From: Geobacter sp. DSM 9736
Lineage (GTDB): Bacteria; Desulfobacterota; Desulfuromonadia; Geobacterales; Geobacteraceae
Length of the DNA: 64,000 nt
Direction of reading: 5' to 3'
Assembly (NCBI RefSeq): GCF_900187405.1
Contig: NZ_LT896716.1
Location: 1,364,001 to 1,428,000, forward strand
Shown here piece by piece: positions 45,741-54,046 of the stretch (its first letter is position 1; every line of letters starts with the position of its first letter). The notes under the pieces were generated by a model, which worked only from the letters and a program-made list of their open reading frames with translations, was not told the DNA's origin and did not search any database. A program made the translations under genes and the position numbers.

Positions 45741-45749
45741 GCTGATTCT

Positions 45750-45771
45750 TATAGGTCCAACAGGACCTATA
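45750..45771 (+). repeat. TATAGGTCC hairpin upstream of galU
   Basis: A perfect 9-bp stem TATAGGTCC/GGACCTATA with loop AACA, followed by a third related half CGTATAAGACCTATA (45775-45790). It lies between metF and galU and could act in mRNA processing; there is no T-tract. Confidence 0.6.
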
Positions 45772-45811
45772 CGTCGTATAAGACCTATAAAATGCTTTCA
45801 AAGGAGTGGGC

Positions 45812-46675
45812 ATGCAGGTAAAAAAGGCGGTATTTCCCGTAGCCGGCCTCGGCACCAGGTTCCTTCCCGCAACCAAATCATCTCCGAAAGAAATGCTTCC
45901 CCTTATCGACAAGCCTCTCGTGCAGTATGTGGTGGAGGAAGCCGTCGCCTCGGGAATTGAACAGATACTCTTCGTGACCGGCCGCAACAAGCGGGCCATC
46001 GAGGATCATTTCGACATCGCCTTCGAGCTGGAGGCGCTCCTCTACGAAAAGGGGAAGGACGCGGAACTCTCCCAGATACGGGACATCGCCGAAATGGTCA
46101 ACATCTTCTACGTCCGCCAGAAGCAGGCGATGGGACTCGGGCACGCAATTCTCTGCGCCCGCGATTTTGTTGGTGACGAACCTTTCGCGGTTCTTCTGGG
46201 CGACGATATCATCGACGCCCCCCGCCCCTGCCTCGCCCAGCTCCTGGACGTCTACAAAAAGTACCGGGGTCCGGTGCTTGCCCTGGAGCGGGTCCCGATG
46301 GAGAACATCTCCTCCTACGGCTGCGTCAAGGCAACGACAATTTCCGAGCGGGTCTACGAGGTGACCGATCTCGTTGAAAAGCCCAAGAAGGAAGACGCCC
46401 CTTCCGATCTTGCCATTATCGGCCGTTACGTCCTTACTCCCGACATATTCCCCATACTCGAAAAGCAGGAGCCGGGGAAAGGTGGGGAGATCCAGCTTAC
46501 CGATGCGATCCTGAAGCTCTCCCAGGACGAGGCTATCTACGGGTGCTGCTTCGAGGGAGTCAGGCACGATTGCGGCGACAAGCTCGGGTTTCTCAAGGCA
46601 ACGGTGGACCTTGCGCTCAAGCGGGAGGAATTCAACGGTGAGTTCAGGGAATTTCTGAAGCAGAAGCTTGGGTGA
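45812..46675 (+). CDS. galU: UTP-glucose-1-phosphate uridylyltransferase
   Basis: 287 residues from the ATG at 45812, which has AAAGGAG upstream; the in-frame GTG 6 bp earlier overlaps that site. The nucleotidyltransferase signature AVFPVAGLGTRFLPATKSSPKEMLP is complete, with VEKPKKEDAPSDLAI and GGEIQLTDAI further on. It makes UDP-glucose, the substrate for the Ugd/decarboxylase pair at 5339-7636 and for surface sugars. Confidence 0.95.
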   Translation: MQVKKAVFPVAGLGTRFLPATKSSPKEMLPLIDKPLVQYVVEEAVASGIEQILFVTGRNKRAIEDHFDIAFELEALLYEKGKDAELSQIRDIAEMVNIFYVRQKQAMGLGHAILCARDFVGDEPFAVLLGDDIIDAPRPCLAQLLDVYKKYRGPVLALERVPMENISSYGCVKATTISERVYEVTDLVEKPKKEDAPSDLAIIGRYVLTPDIFPILEKQEPGKGGEIQLTDAILKLSQDEAIYGCCFEGVRHDCGDKLGFLKATVDLALKREEFNGEFREFLKQKLG

Positions 46676-46687
46676 TGCCGGGAAGTT

Positions 46688-47614
46688 TCAGTGGAGACTG
46701 CGGCTTCCGCCGCTGATGATGCCGTATTGGAAGAACGCTATCAGCTTGAAGGTCTCCCTCTGGTACCCCTTGGGAAAAGAGCCTACGGGACCGATGGCTT
46801 TCAGTGTGCGGGTAACCTCCTCATCCAGTATCCGGCTCCCCGAACTCTCCAGAATCTCGGCCTTGACCACTTCGCCGTTCCTGTTGAACGTAATACGGAC
46901 AGGAGTCGTACCTTCAATCCCCATCCGGACTGCATCCGGAGGATAGCGCCATACTCCGTAAACGGCATTCTCGAATCTACGCAGGAATGATCCGAACTGA
47001 ATATCGTCGGTGTTGAGGAATTTGGTTTCTCCTTCTTCAACCTCCTCCCCATACTTCTTCCGATAGGACTCTTCGAGCTTCGCCATCTTCCCTGCACCGG
47101 GGAGAAGCTTCGCCAGATCCGGCACCTGCTCCCGCCTGGGCCTCGGCGCCTCTATCCCCTCCTCCCCCCGTGGGGGCTCTCGCTTCGCCGGATATCCTCC
47201 CCGCTCTGCCTGCTGCGGTGCCATCTTCCGGGAATCTCTCGGAGATGGTGCCTGCTGTGGCACCCGGGAGGGAGCCGGAAGCTGCTGTGGTTGGGGTGGC
47301 TGCGGACGGACCGGCACGGGCGATGGAACCTGCCGAGGTATCGAAGCTAACCGTTCACGCTCCCGCTCTCCCCTGGGGGCCGTCTCCTTCTCCACCCGCC
47401 TGCGCTGCTCATCCAGCCGCTTAACCTCCTCGCGCGGCTTCCCAGGAAGCTCCTTCGGCACCGGGAGATCGCGAAGCTCCACCATGTACGGCTCCTGCTT
47501 CGTCTCCCTTTTTTCAGCGGGTATAACCAGGAACAGCGCGAAAACTGCAGCGTGAAGAATGGCGGAAACCGCCAGAAGATAGAGAAAAACCTTTTCGATA
47601 TACCGGTCTGACAT
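46688..47614 (-). CDS. TonB-like energy transducer (TonB C-terminal domain protein)
   Basis: 308 residues. An N-terminal membrane segment (about 10-31) is followed by a long Pro/Arg/Glu-rich periplasm-spanning region (about 45-200) and a C-terminal TonB domain (about 225-300, VWRYPPDAVRMGIEGTTPVRITFNRNG). TonB proteins pass proton-motive force to outer-membrane receptors. No exbB/exbD or receptor gene is adjacent, and the TonB domain lacks obvious atypical changes. It converges on galU. Confidence 0.85.
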   Translation of the reverse strand: MSDRYIEKVFLYLLAVSAILHAAVFALFLVIPAEKRETKQEPYMVELRDLPVPKELPGKPREEVKRLDEQRRRVEKETAPRGERERERLASIPRQVPSPVPVRPQPPQPQQLPAPSRVPQQAPSPRDSRKMAPQQAERGGYPAKREPPRGEEGIEAPRPRREQVPDLAKLLPGAGKMAKLEESYRKKYGEEVEEGETKFLNTDDIQFGSFLRRFENAVYGVWRYPPDAVRMGIEGTTPVRITFNRNGEVVKAEILESSGSRILDEEVTRTLKAIGPVGSFPKGYQRETFKLIAFFQYGIISGGSRSLH

Positions 47615-47849
47615 CAGCCTCTCTACAGGTAACGCTTACTTTCGGTACACCCATTGTACCCGTCTGCCGCCGCAATGTCACCCCCTCCGCACTGCACTCC
47701 GAAATGAAGGCGGGGCAGGTATAGCGTATCGCGCCCCTTCGGGAGGTATGGTAAACCTATTGACAGGGAGACCGATTTCCATTACTACGGGAAGTCGTGC
47801 CACGACAGGCCCCTAAGCCTCCACCACCCGTCCTGAAAGGATTTCCTAC

Positions 47850-48782
47850 ATGCCATCCTCCCCAAACATGCTCTGGCTCGGCTTCGCCGGCGTGATCCTC
47901 GTCATGTTCATCCTCGACCTTGGGGTCTTCAACCGGAAGAGCCACGAGATCCGGCTGCGCGAGGCGCTGGCATGGACGATCGTGTGGGTCTCCCTGGCCC
48001 TCGGCTTCAACGCATGGATCTATTACACCATGGGGCCCACCAAAGCGCTGGAGTTCCTGACCGGCTACATAATCGAAGAATCGCTTTCAGTGGACAACCT
48101 CTTCGTCTTCATCATGATCTTCTCCTACTTCCGCGTGCCTAAGGCCCTCCAGCCGAAGATCCTCAAGTGGGGCATTCTCGGAGCCCTGGTTATGCGGGGC
48201 ATTTTCATAATCGCCGGGATCGAGCTGATCGAACGCTTCCACTGGATGATCTATCTGTTCGGCGCCCTTCTGATATACACAGGGATAAAGATGGCGTTCG
48301 GACACGACGAGAAGATCGAGCCGGAAAAGAATCCGCTTGTCAGGCTGGCACGGCGGATCATGCCGGTCACTCGGCGTATGCAGGGGGACCGGTTTTTCAT
48401 CAAGAAGTGCGGCAAGCGGGCGGCTACCCCACTCTTCCTCACCCTGCTCGTGGTGGAATCGTCGGACCTCATTTTCGCCGTTGATTCGATCCCGGCGGTG
48501 CTTGCAGTAACCCGCGACCCCTTCATCGTCTATACGTCAAACGTATTCGCGATCATGGGACTGCGCTCCCTCTATTATCTGCTGGCAGGGTTCATGGAAC
48601 TGTTCGTTCACCTGAAGATCGGCGTCTCGTTCATCCTGGCCTATGTCGGAGTGAAGATGCTGCTGGTGGACATCTTTCACATACCCATCTACTTCTCGCT
48701 GGGGATGATCCTGGGGGTGCTGACGATATCCATCATCACCTCCGTCACCATCGGAAAGAAGCACCGGAGGCATCCCCACTGA
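47850..48782 (+). CDS. TerC family integral membrane protein
   Basis: 310 residues, seven to nine membrane segments. The TerC/Alx signature is clear: FLTGYIIEESLSVDNLFVF and LVVESSDLIFAVDSIPAVLAVT, with acidic residues within membrane helices. Relatives are tied to manganese export or tellurite resistance. A good AAAGGA site precedes the ATG. The 235-bp upstream region has no evident manganese riboswitch. Confidence 0.92.
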   Translation: MPSSPNMLWLGFAGVILVMFILDLGVFNRKSHEIRLREALAWTIVWVSLALGFNAWIYYTMGPTKALEFLTGYIIEESLSVDNLFVFIMIFSYFRVPKALQPKILKWGILGALVMRGIFIIAGIELIERFHWMIYLFGALLIYTGIKMAFGHDEKIEPEKNPLVRLARRIMPVTRRMQGDRFFIKKCGKRAATPLFLTLLVVESSDLIFAVDSIPAVLAVTRDPFIVYTSNVFAIMGLRSLYYLLAGFMELFVHLKIGVSFILAYVGVKMLLVDIFHIPIYFSLGMILGVLTISIITSVTIGKKHRRHPH

Positions 48783-48806
48783 AGCCTGCCGTCGGTCCGG
48801 CGACCG

Positions 48807-49886
48807 TCACATTTCCCGATGTCCACCCGGCCCCGGGAACATCTCCGCACGGTATACCTTGAACAGCTCGATGAAAAGCGCAAGGATTACGGGGCCGATC
48901 AGAACGCCCGAAAACCCGAAGGAGACCACCCCCCCCAGGATTCCGACTGCGATCACCAATACCGACAACCTTGCCTTTCCGCTGATGAAGAAGGGGCGGA
49001 TGACGTTATCGATGGAACCTACCGCAACAGCGCCCCAGATGAGGAGAAAAACCCCCATCACCGTCTTTCCCTGAAGCAGCAGGTATATCGCCCCCGGTGC
49101 CCAGACAAGCGCCGTTCCTACAATGGGGATGAGCGCGCAGACCGCCATCACGGCCCCGAAAAGAAGCGGTGCGGGAAGGCCCGCTATCCAGAACCCTATC
49201 CCCCCCATTATCCCCTGAACTATGCAGGTCAGAAAAATGCCATAGATCACGGCCGACAGGACGCGCTTCACCGTTGCGATCATCAGCTCCTTACGGGACA
49301 CGTCGAGAGGGACCGCCGACCAGAACTGCCGCTGGAAGTGGTCACCGTCACGAAAGACGAAGAAGAGCGCGATGACCAGGATGATCAGCTTAAGGAGGAA
49401 ACCGAAGACATTCCTGGCTATTCCACCCGAATAGCTGGCTACAAGCGACGTGGCTCCCTTCAGGAGCGTGACTATGGTTCCCTTAAGGTCGATCTGCAGC
49501 CCTCCCAGCAGAGGCGTCAGCCGGTCGAGCCAGGGAGCGACGAAAGCGTGACGTTTCACGTTCTCCAGCAGATGATAGTTGTCCCCCGCCGCAAGGATCT
49601 CGAGGTGAGCATAAAGCCGGGCAGCCTCCTGAGAAAGGAGAAACGCCAGGCCCACGACGGGGCCGACGCAGACAACAGCAACGACAACCGTCATGAATCC
49701 TGCGGCGGCGTTGTCTCGCCCCCTCAGCCGATCGCGCACTCTGGTATAGAGGGGGAAAGCCGAGATGCCGATCACTCCGGCGAGGACGAGAGGGGCAAGA
49801 AAAGGGGAGATGATCGAGTAGACCTGATAGATGATGAAGAGGGTAAAGGAGAAGACAAGAAGGGTAAAGAGCAGCTTGCGGTCCAT
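48807..49886 (-). CDS. AI-2E family transporter (PerM/YdiK-like)
   Basis: About 359 residues from the ATG at 49886 (MDRKLLFTLLVFSF); the open frame extends upstream but is not conserved-looking. Eight membrane segments in the AI-2E layout, with a soluble helical region (about 115-165) and the conserved PIVGTALVWAPGAIYLL. Members export small molecules or ions; specificity cannot be predicted from this sequence. Confidence 0.88.
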   Translation of the reverse strand: MDRKLLFTLLVFSFTLFIIYQVYSIISPFLAPLVLAGVIGISAFPLYTRVRDRLRGRDNAAAGFMTVVVAVVCVGPVVGLAFLLSQEAARLYAHLEILAAGDNYHLLENVKRHAFVAPWLDRLTPLLGGLQIDLKGTIVTLLKGATSLVASYSGGIARNVFGFLLKLIILVIALFFVFRDGDHFQRQFWSAVPLDVSRKELMIATVKRVLSAVIYGIFLTCIVQGIMGGIGFWIAGLPAPLLFGAVMAVCALIPIVGTALVWAPGAIYLLLQGKTVMGVFLLIWGAVAVGSIDNVIRPFFISGKARLSVLVIAVGILGGVVSFGFSGVLIGPVILALFIELFKVYRAEMFPGPGGHREM

Positions 49887-49956
49887 GGAATTCCCTTCAA
49901 TAAGGAGTCGCCCAGGCGGCGGATCTGTGGTTTGCAGGAACGATGACGCCGACGCG

Positions 49957-51273
49957 TCAGTCACCCTGCTCCGGCTCATTGCGCGAAATCCGTACCTTCA
50001 CGATGGCCGTCGGCGTCACCTCCTCGCAGCGCAGGAGAAAACCGCTCCATTCCAGCGTCTCCCCCTTCTCGGGGAAGCGCCCCAGCCTGTCGAGAATAAG
50101 TCCCGCCAAGGTGTCGTAGGGCAGGTCCTCTTCACCCAAGTCGATCTCGAGGATATCTTCGAGGTCGCTTATGGAAATGAGGGCATCGACGCTGAGGCTG
50201 CCGTCCGGCAGGCGCTGAACGCGACGGGGCTCTCCGATATCGTGTTCGTCTTCGATTTCCCCCACCAGTTCCTCCAGGAGGTCTTCCGTCGTCACAAGAC
50301 CGCTCAGGCCGCCATACTCATCCACGACTAGAGCCATGTGAATCCGCTTGCGCTGCATCTCCTTGAGCAGATCGTTGAGACGCTTCCCTTCGGGAACATA
50401 ATAAGGGGGGCGGATGATGGTATTGATGTCGAAGCCCGGATCATCCACCATTCTCCCGAGAAGGTCCTTGCTGTGGACAAAGCCGGCAATATTTTCTATG
50501 GTCTCCCGGTATACGGGGTAACGGGAATACATGTTGTCAAGCACGTAGCCGAGCATCTCCTCGCGGGGTTGCTCCAGATCGAGAGCCACCATCCGTGTAC
50601 GCGGCACCATCACCTCCCGAACCGAGGTGTGGGTGAAATCGAAGATGTTCTTGATATATTCGCTTTCGACGGCTGAAACGGCTCCGGTTTCATGCCCTTC
50701 GGCGACTATATGCTGAACTTCCTCCCTCGTTATGAACGGCCGCGCTTCCGCCTTTACTCTCAGTACTGCGAGTACTGCCTTGCTGGAAGCAGTCAGGATC
50801 GAAACCGCTACGCTTCCCCACTTCGTCATCAGGTTGATCGGCCGCGCGATTACGAGGGCTATTTTGTCTGCATAGGCCAGTCCGAGAGCTTTCGGCACCA
50901 GCTCCCCTATGATGAGTGACAGGTAGGATATGACTGCAACAACGATGAACAATGAGATGGGCTCAGCTCCATCCCGCACCATCTCAAACTGTGAGGACTC
51001 AAGGACCGGCTTCAGGTACTCGCCGGCGATCAGTCCGCCTATGGCCGATGCCGCGGAGCCCACAACAGTAACCCCTATCTGAACGAGAGCCAACACCCGC
51101 TGGGGATCTTTCTGCAGATCTTCCACTATCTTCGCCCGCTCGTCCCCGGAAGCGACCAGGTGGGCGATTCTGCTCTTCCTGATGGAAATGATGGCGAACT
51201 CGGAGCAGGAGAAGAATCCGTTGACCACCACGAGAACTGCTATCAGCACCATTTCCAGAAAAACCGTATCCAA
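49957..51273 (-). CDS. CNNM/CorC family hemolysin-like protein (DUF21-CBS-CorC)
   Basis: 438 residues. The N-terminal DUF21 domain has four membrane segments (about 1-175), followed by a CBS pair (about 210-335; [36 protein letters not shown]) and a C-terminal CorC_HlyC domain (about 350-430). Family members act in magnesium or cobalt efflux, or transport linked to membrane stress. It is divergent from lexA. Confidence 0.93.
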   Translation of the reverse strand: MDTVFLEMVLIAVLVVVNGFFSCSEFAIISIRKSRIAHLVASGDERAKIVEDLQKDPQRVLALVQIGVTVVGSAASAIGGLIAGEYLKPVLESSQFEMVRDGAEPISLFIVVAVISYLSLIIGELVPKALGLAYADKIALVIARPINLMTKWGSVAVSILTASSKAVLAVLRVKAEARPFITREEVQHIVAEGHETGAVSAVESEYIKNIFDFTHTSVREVMVPRTRMVALDLEQPREEMLGYVLDNMYSRYPVYRETIENIAGFVHSKDLLGRMVDDPGFDINTIIRPPYYVPEGKRLNDLLKEMQRKRIHMALVVDEYGGLSGLVTTEDLLEELVGEIEDEHDIGEPRRVQRLPDGSLSVDALISISDLEDILEIDLGEEDLPYDTLAGLILDRLGRFPEKGETLEWSGFLLRCEEVTPTAIVKVRISRNEPEQGD

Positions 51274-51373
51274 ACACTCCTCCCTCAGCTTAGAATCTGG
51301 TCATTTTTACCGCTGAATACCCTTTTGTCAACTCTTTGTACATCTTCATCGTTATTAGCTCACCAATGGCTTC

Positions 51374-51421
51374 TTGACATGAATTTCACCTGGTGATAAG
51401 GTTGGTTACCATTTGCGAACC
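51374..51421 (+). promoter_or_regulatory. lexA promoter with LexA operator
   Basis: TTGACA (51374-51379) and TAAGGT at 17 bp spacing form a weak promoter. The operator GGTTACCATTTGCGAACC (51404-51421) fits the Geobacter LexA consensus GGTT-N2-C-N4-G-N3-ACC exactly, so lexA should be autoregulated. Confidence 0.85.
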
Positions 51422-51435
51422 AAAGGAAATCAATA

Positions 51436-52032
51436 TTGACACTGACCACCCGTCAAAAACAGGTTCTCGATTTCGTAACCACCCATCTGGAAAGCAACGG
51501 CTACCCCCCCACCCTGCGGGAAGTAGCTTCACATCTGCAGGTAAGCGGCACCAACGGAGTCCTGAAGCATCTGGACGCACTGGAGAGAAAGGGACTGATC
51601 CGCAGACACGCCGGAAGCTCACGGGGTATGAGCCTTACGGGTATATCTCCCGCCCTTTCGCTCCCGATCGTAGGCACTGTAAAGGCCGGTCTCCCGCAGA
51701 CCGCATTGGAGGAGATCGAGGGATACCTCTCGGTGGACCGATCAATGGTAAGCGCCGAAGGATGCTTCTTTCTGCGGGTCAAAGGGGACTCCATGATAAA
51801 CGCAGCCATAATCGACGGTGACCTGGCCCTTGTACGGCCACAGCAGACCGCCCAGAACCGTGATATCGTGGTCGCCATGACTGACGGGGAGGCGACCCTG
51901 AAGCGATTCTATCGCGGCGGGGACCACATCCGCCTCCAGCCGGAAAACCCTAACATGGCGCCGATCATCATCCGGAAAGGGGAGGACATCTCCATCATCG
52001 GCAAGGTGATCGGCGTGTACCGTCACCTCTGA
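51436..52032 (+). CDS. lexA: LexA SOS repressor
   Basis: 198 residues. The N-terminal winged-helix domain (TTRQKQVLDFVTTHLESNGYPPTLREVASHL) is followed by the S24 peptidase domain: cleavage site Ala84-Gly85 (TVKAGLPQ), nucleophile Ser119 (GDSMINAAI) and Lys156 (GEATLKRFYR). RecA-stimulated self-cleavage releases SOS genes. It is followed 37 bp later by dinB, which is probably in the same operon. Confidence 0.97.
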   Translation: MTLTTRQKQVLDFVTTHLESNGYPPTLREVASHLQVSGTNGVLKHLDALERKGLIRRHAGSSRGMSLTGISPALSLPIVGTVKAGLPQTALEEIEGYLSVDRSMVSAEGCFFLRVKGDSMINAAIIDGDLALVRPQQTAQNRDIVVAMTDGEATLKRFYRGGDHIRLQPENPNMAPIIIRKGEDISIIGKVIGVYRHL

Positions 52033-52069
52033 CCATCGTATCGGCACTTGCAGCAACACCAGGAGCGCA

Positions 52070-53296
52070 ATGTCTTTCCGCACGATCCTTCACCTCGACA
52101 TGAACGCATTTTTCGCCTCGGTTGAGCAGCAGGCCGACCCGTCGCTACAGGGAAAGCCGATAGCCGTTACCGGAGCGGCCGAAAGAACAGTCATCACCAC
52201 TGCGTCCTACGAAGCGCGGGCATACGGGGTGAAAACCGGCATGACCATCGGCGAGGCGCGTCGCAAATGCCCCCACCTGATCCTCGTCGTTGGCAAAAAC
52301 CGTAAATACACCCATACATCGACCCTCATCATGGAGATGCTGCGCGACTTTACTCCGCTCGTGGAGGTGTCCTCCATAGATGAGGCTTTCCTGGACGTAA
52401 CCGGAAGCATTCCACTCTTCGGACCTCCCGCTGAAATCGCACTGGAGATCAAAAAACGCATCAGGGATCGCTTCGGCCTCACCTGCTCCGTCGGGATCGC
52501 GCCAAACAAGCTCCTCGCCAAGCTTGCCTCTGACATGCAGAAGCCCGACGGACTCGTCACCATAGAGCCGCACGAGGTTGCCTCCATCCTTGACCGTGTT
52601 CCGGTCGGGGACATGTGCGGTATCGGCGCCAAGACACAGGATATCCTGCGTCTTCTCGGGATACGGACCTGCGGCGATCTTGGCCGGTTCCCGCCTCACA
52701 TCCTCAAAAATCGCCTCGGCGTGTTTGGGGAGAGACTGCACCTCATGGGACGGGGAATCGACGACTCTGCAGTCGTCCCCACCGAAGAAGCCGAGGCCGT
52801 AAAGACGGTGGGCCACAGCATGACCCTGGCCATTGACGTGAACGACAGGGAGGAAATTGCACGGCGGCTTCTCCAGCTCTCCGAAATGGTGGGGCGGCGT
52901 GCACGCAAACATGGTGTCACTGGCAAGACCGTCACCCTCACCGTGCGCTATCCCGACTTCACGACTTTCAGCAGACAATCGACGGACGACTCGTACACTA
53001 ACCAGAGCAGGGAAATCTACAGGCGGGTGAAAGGAATCCTGGAGATGATCGTTCTGGAGCAGCCGGTTCGCCTCCTGGGCGTAAGGCTCGGGGCGCTTCG
53101 CCAGTCGGAAGAACAGCTCTCCCTTTTCAACGAAGAGCAGCAGCAGGTCACGGCAACCTCAGCCATGGACAGCATCAACGACCGTTACGGCAACTTCACC
53201 GTCACCTATGGCTCGCTCCTCAACACTACCGGGGAATCGGGCGTCATCTCGCCCGCCTGGCGTCCGGAAGGGATCAGGCGGGTTGACGTGACGTAA
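52070..53296 (+). CDS. dinB: DNA polymerase IV (Y-family)
   Basis: 408 residues. Catalytic acidic residues are in ILHLDMNAFFASVEQ (start) and SSIDEAFLDVT (about 103-113). Helix-hairpin-helix IGAKTQDILRLLGIRTCGDL and a little-finger domain follow, and the C-terminal end has QLSLFNEEQQQ resembling a beta-clamp motif. It performs error-prone translesion synthesis and is coupled to lexA, suggesting SOS control. Confidence 0.96.
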   Translation: MSFRTILHLDMNAFFASVEQQADPSLQGKPIAVTGAAERTVITTASYEARAYGVKTGMTIGEARRKCPHLILVVGKNRKYTHTSTLIMEMLRDFTPLVEVSSIDEAFLDVTGSIPLFGPPAEIALEIKKRIRDRFGLTCSVGIAPNKLLAKLASDMQKPDGLVTIEPHEVASILDRVPVGDMCGIGAKTQDILRLLGIRTCGDLGRFPPHILKNRLGVFGERLHLMGRGIDDSAVVPTEEAEAVKTVGHSMTLAIDVNDREEIARRLLQLSEMVGRRARKHGVTGKTVTLTVRYPDFTTFSRQSTDDSYTNQSREIYRRVKGILEMIVLEQPVRLLGVRLGALRQSEEQLSLFNEEQQQVTATSAMDSINDRYGNFTVTYGSLLNTTGESGVISPAWRPEGIRRVDVT

Positions 53297-53394
53297 GTGC
53301 TGAGCATGGAATGGTTTGCCCTTTCGGGCCGGATTGGTATCCTTATCGTAGACAGAGGCGGCTCATGGATGCACCCTCAAGAAAGGATACCAAC

Positions 53395-53679
53395 GTGAAG
53401 AACCTGGGGCAATATGTTGAATCCATGCTGAACAAGCACTGCTCCTGCACAAGGATCGAGAACAAGATCCTTCTCGAAACCATCAGCATCTGTCCGGAGT
53501 GCCAGACCCTCTTCACCACATTGATCTACCAGATACCACAGGAGCGTATGCAGGAAGTGCTGGAGCGCCTGACGGATCTGATGGCCGAGCTCGGCATAAC
53601 CTCCCAGGGATCTCCTGAAGGGGAAATAGGTTTCGAACCCACCGGCTCGGACAATCCCGAGGAACCTACAGGAGAATGA
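53395..53679 (+). CDS. Small protein with paired cysteines, unknown function
   Basis: About 94 residues from a GTG at 53395 that has AAAGGA seven bases upstream; earlier in-frame ATGs at 53311 and 53365 are less well placed. It contains NKHCSCTRIENKIL and SICPECQTLF, suggesting a metal or redox site, and an acidic C-terminal tail. Not recognised. It lies just downstream of dinB and upstream of tRNA-Sec. Confidence 0.6.
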   Translation: MKNLGQYVESMLNKHCSCTRIENKILLETISICPECQTLFTTLIYQIPQERMQEVLERLTDLMAELGITSQGSPEGEIGFEPTGSDNPEEPTGE

Positions 53680-53761
53680 ATCTCTGAGCGGTTTTGAAGC
53701 GGGCGGAGCAGGTCCAAAGAACTTGCCAGATCACCGAAGAAGTGCGATACTCCTCCACCGC

Positions 53762-53859
53762 GGAGGCACGACGGTCGCTGGTGGGCCGCGCGGTCTTCAA
53801 AACCGTTGAGGGGGATGAGAAATCTCCCTGGTGGGTTCGATTCCCATGTGCCTCCGCCA
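53762..53859 (+). tRNA. selC: tRNA-Sec(TCA)
   Basis: 98-nt gene with the special selenocysteine tRNA shape: an 8-bp acceptor stem GGAGGCAC/GTGCCTCC, anticodon TCA in GGTCTTCAAAACC, and a long variable arm. The discriminator and CCA are encoded as GCCA (53856-53859). Its 3' end is the attachment site of the integrated element that follows, and remains intact. Confidence 0.97.
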
Positions 53860-53861
53860 AT
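53840..53861 (+). other. attL at the tRNA-Sec 3' end
   Basis: The 22-bp repeat restores the T-arm and acceptor end of tRNA-Sec. Its partner at 62504-62524 lacks one C. Similarity continues another about 20 bp (CATCCAA-CCCA) and both copies are followed within about 35 bp by an AACCCGC...GCGGGTT terminator. Confidence 0.85.
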
Positions 53862-53893
53862 AACCATCCAAGCCCATCCATAGATATCCAATA

Positions 53894-53918
53894 AACCCGC
53901 TGATATGGCGGGTTTTTT
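53894..53918 (+). terminator. Terminator after tRNA-Sec, island copy
   Basis: Stem AACCCGC/GCGGGTT (53894-53900, 53908-53914) with T-tract. A similar hairpin at 62557-62586 follows attR, suggesting this one came with the element. Confidence 0.8.
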
Positions 53919-53962
53919 ATTGTCGCTTGTACATCTTCATGCTATATTGTCCACGTAAATCC

Positions 53963-54037
53963 GGGGTAACTTAGGGGTAGGTTCAAGGGTAACCAGAACT
54001 ATCCACAGGGTAACACCCCCAACTTCCCCGGGGTAAC
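53963..54037 (+). repeat. GGGGTAAC direct repeats, candidate integrase arm sites (left)
   Basis: (G)GGGTAAC occurs at 53963-53970, 53987-53993, 54008-54014 and 54030-54037, with a weaker GGGGTAG at 53974. The same word occurs near the right end (62439-62446; GGGGTATC at 62427). Repeats at both ends of an integrative element are the usual layout of integrase arm-binding sites. Confidence 0.6.
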
Positions 54038-54046
54038 GGAGGCAAT

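Noticed and set aside
47640-47849. Manganese (yybP-ykoY) riboswitch upstream of terC
   Set aside because: The conserved internal-loop sequences and paired elements of that riboswitch could not be found.
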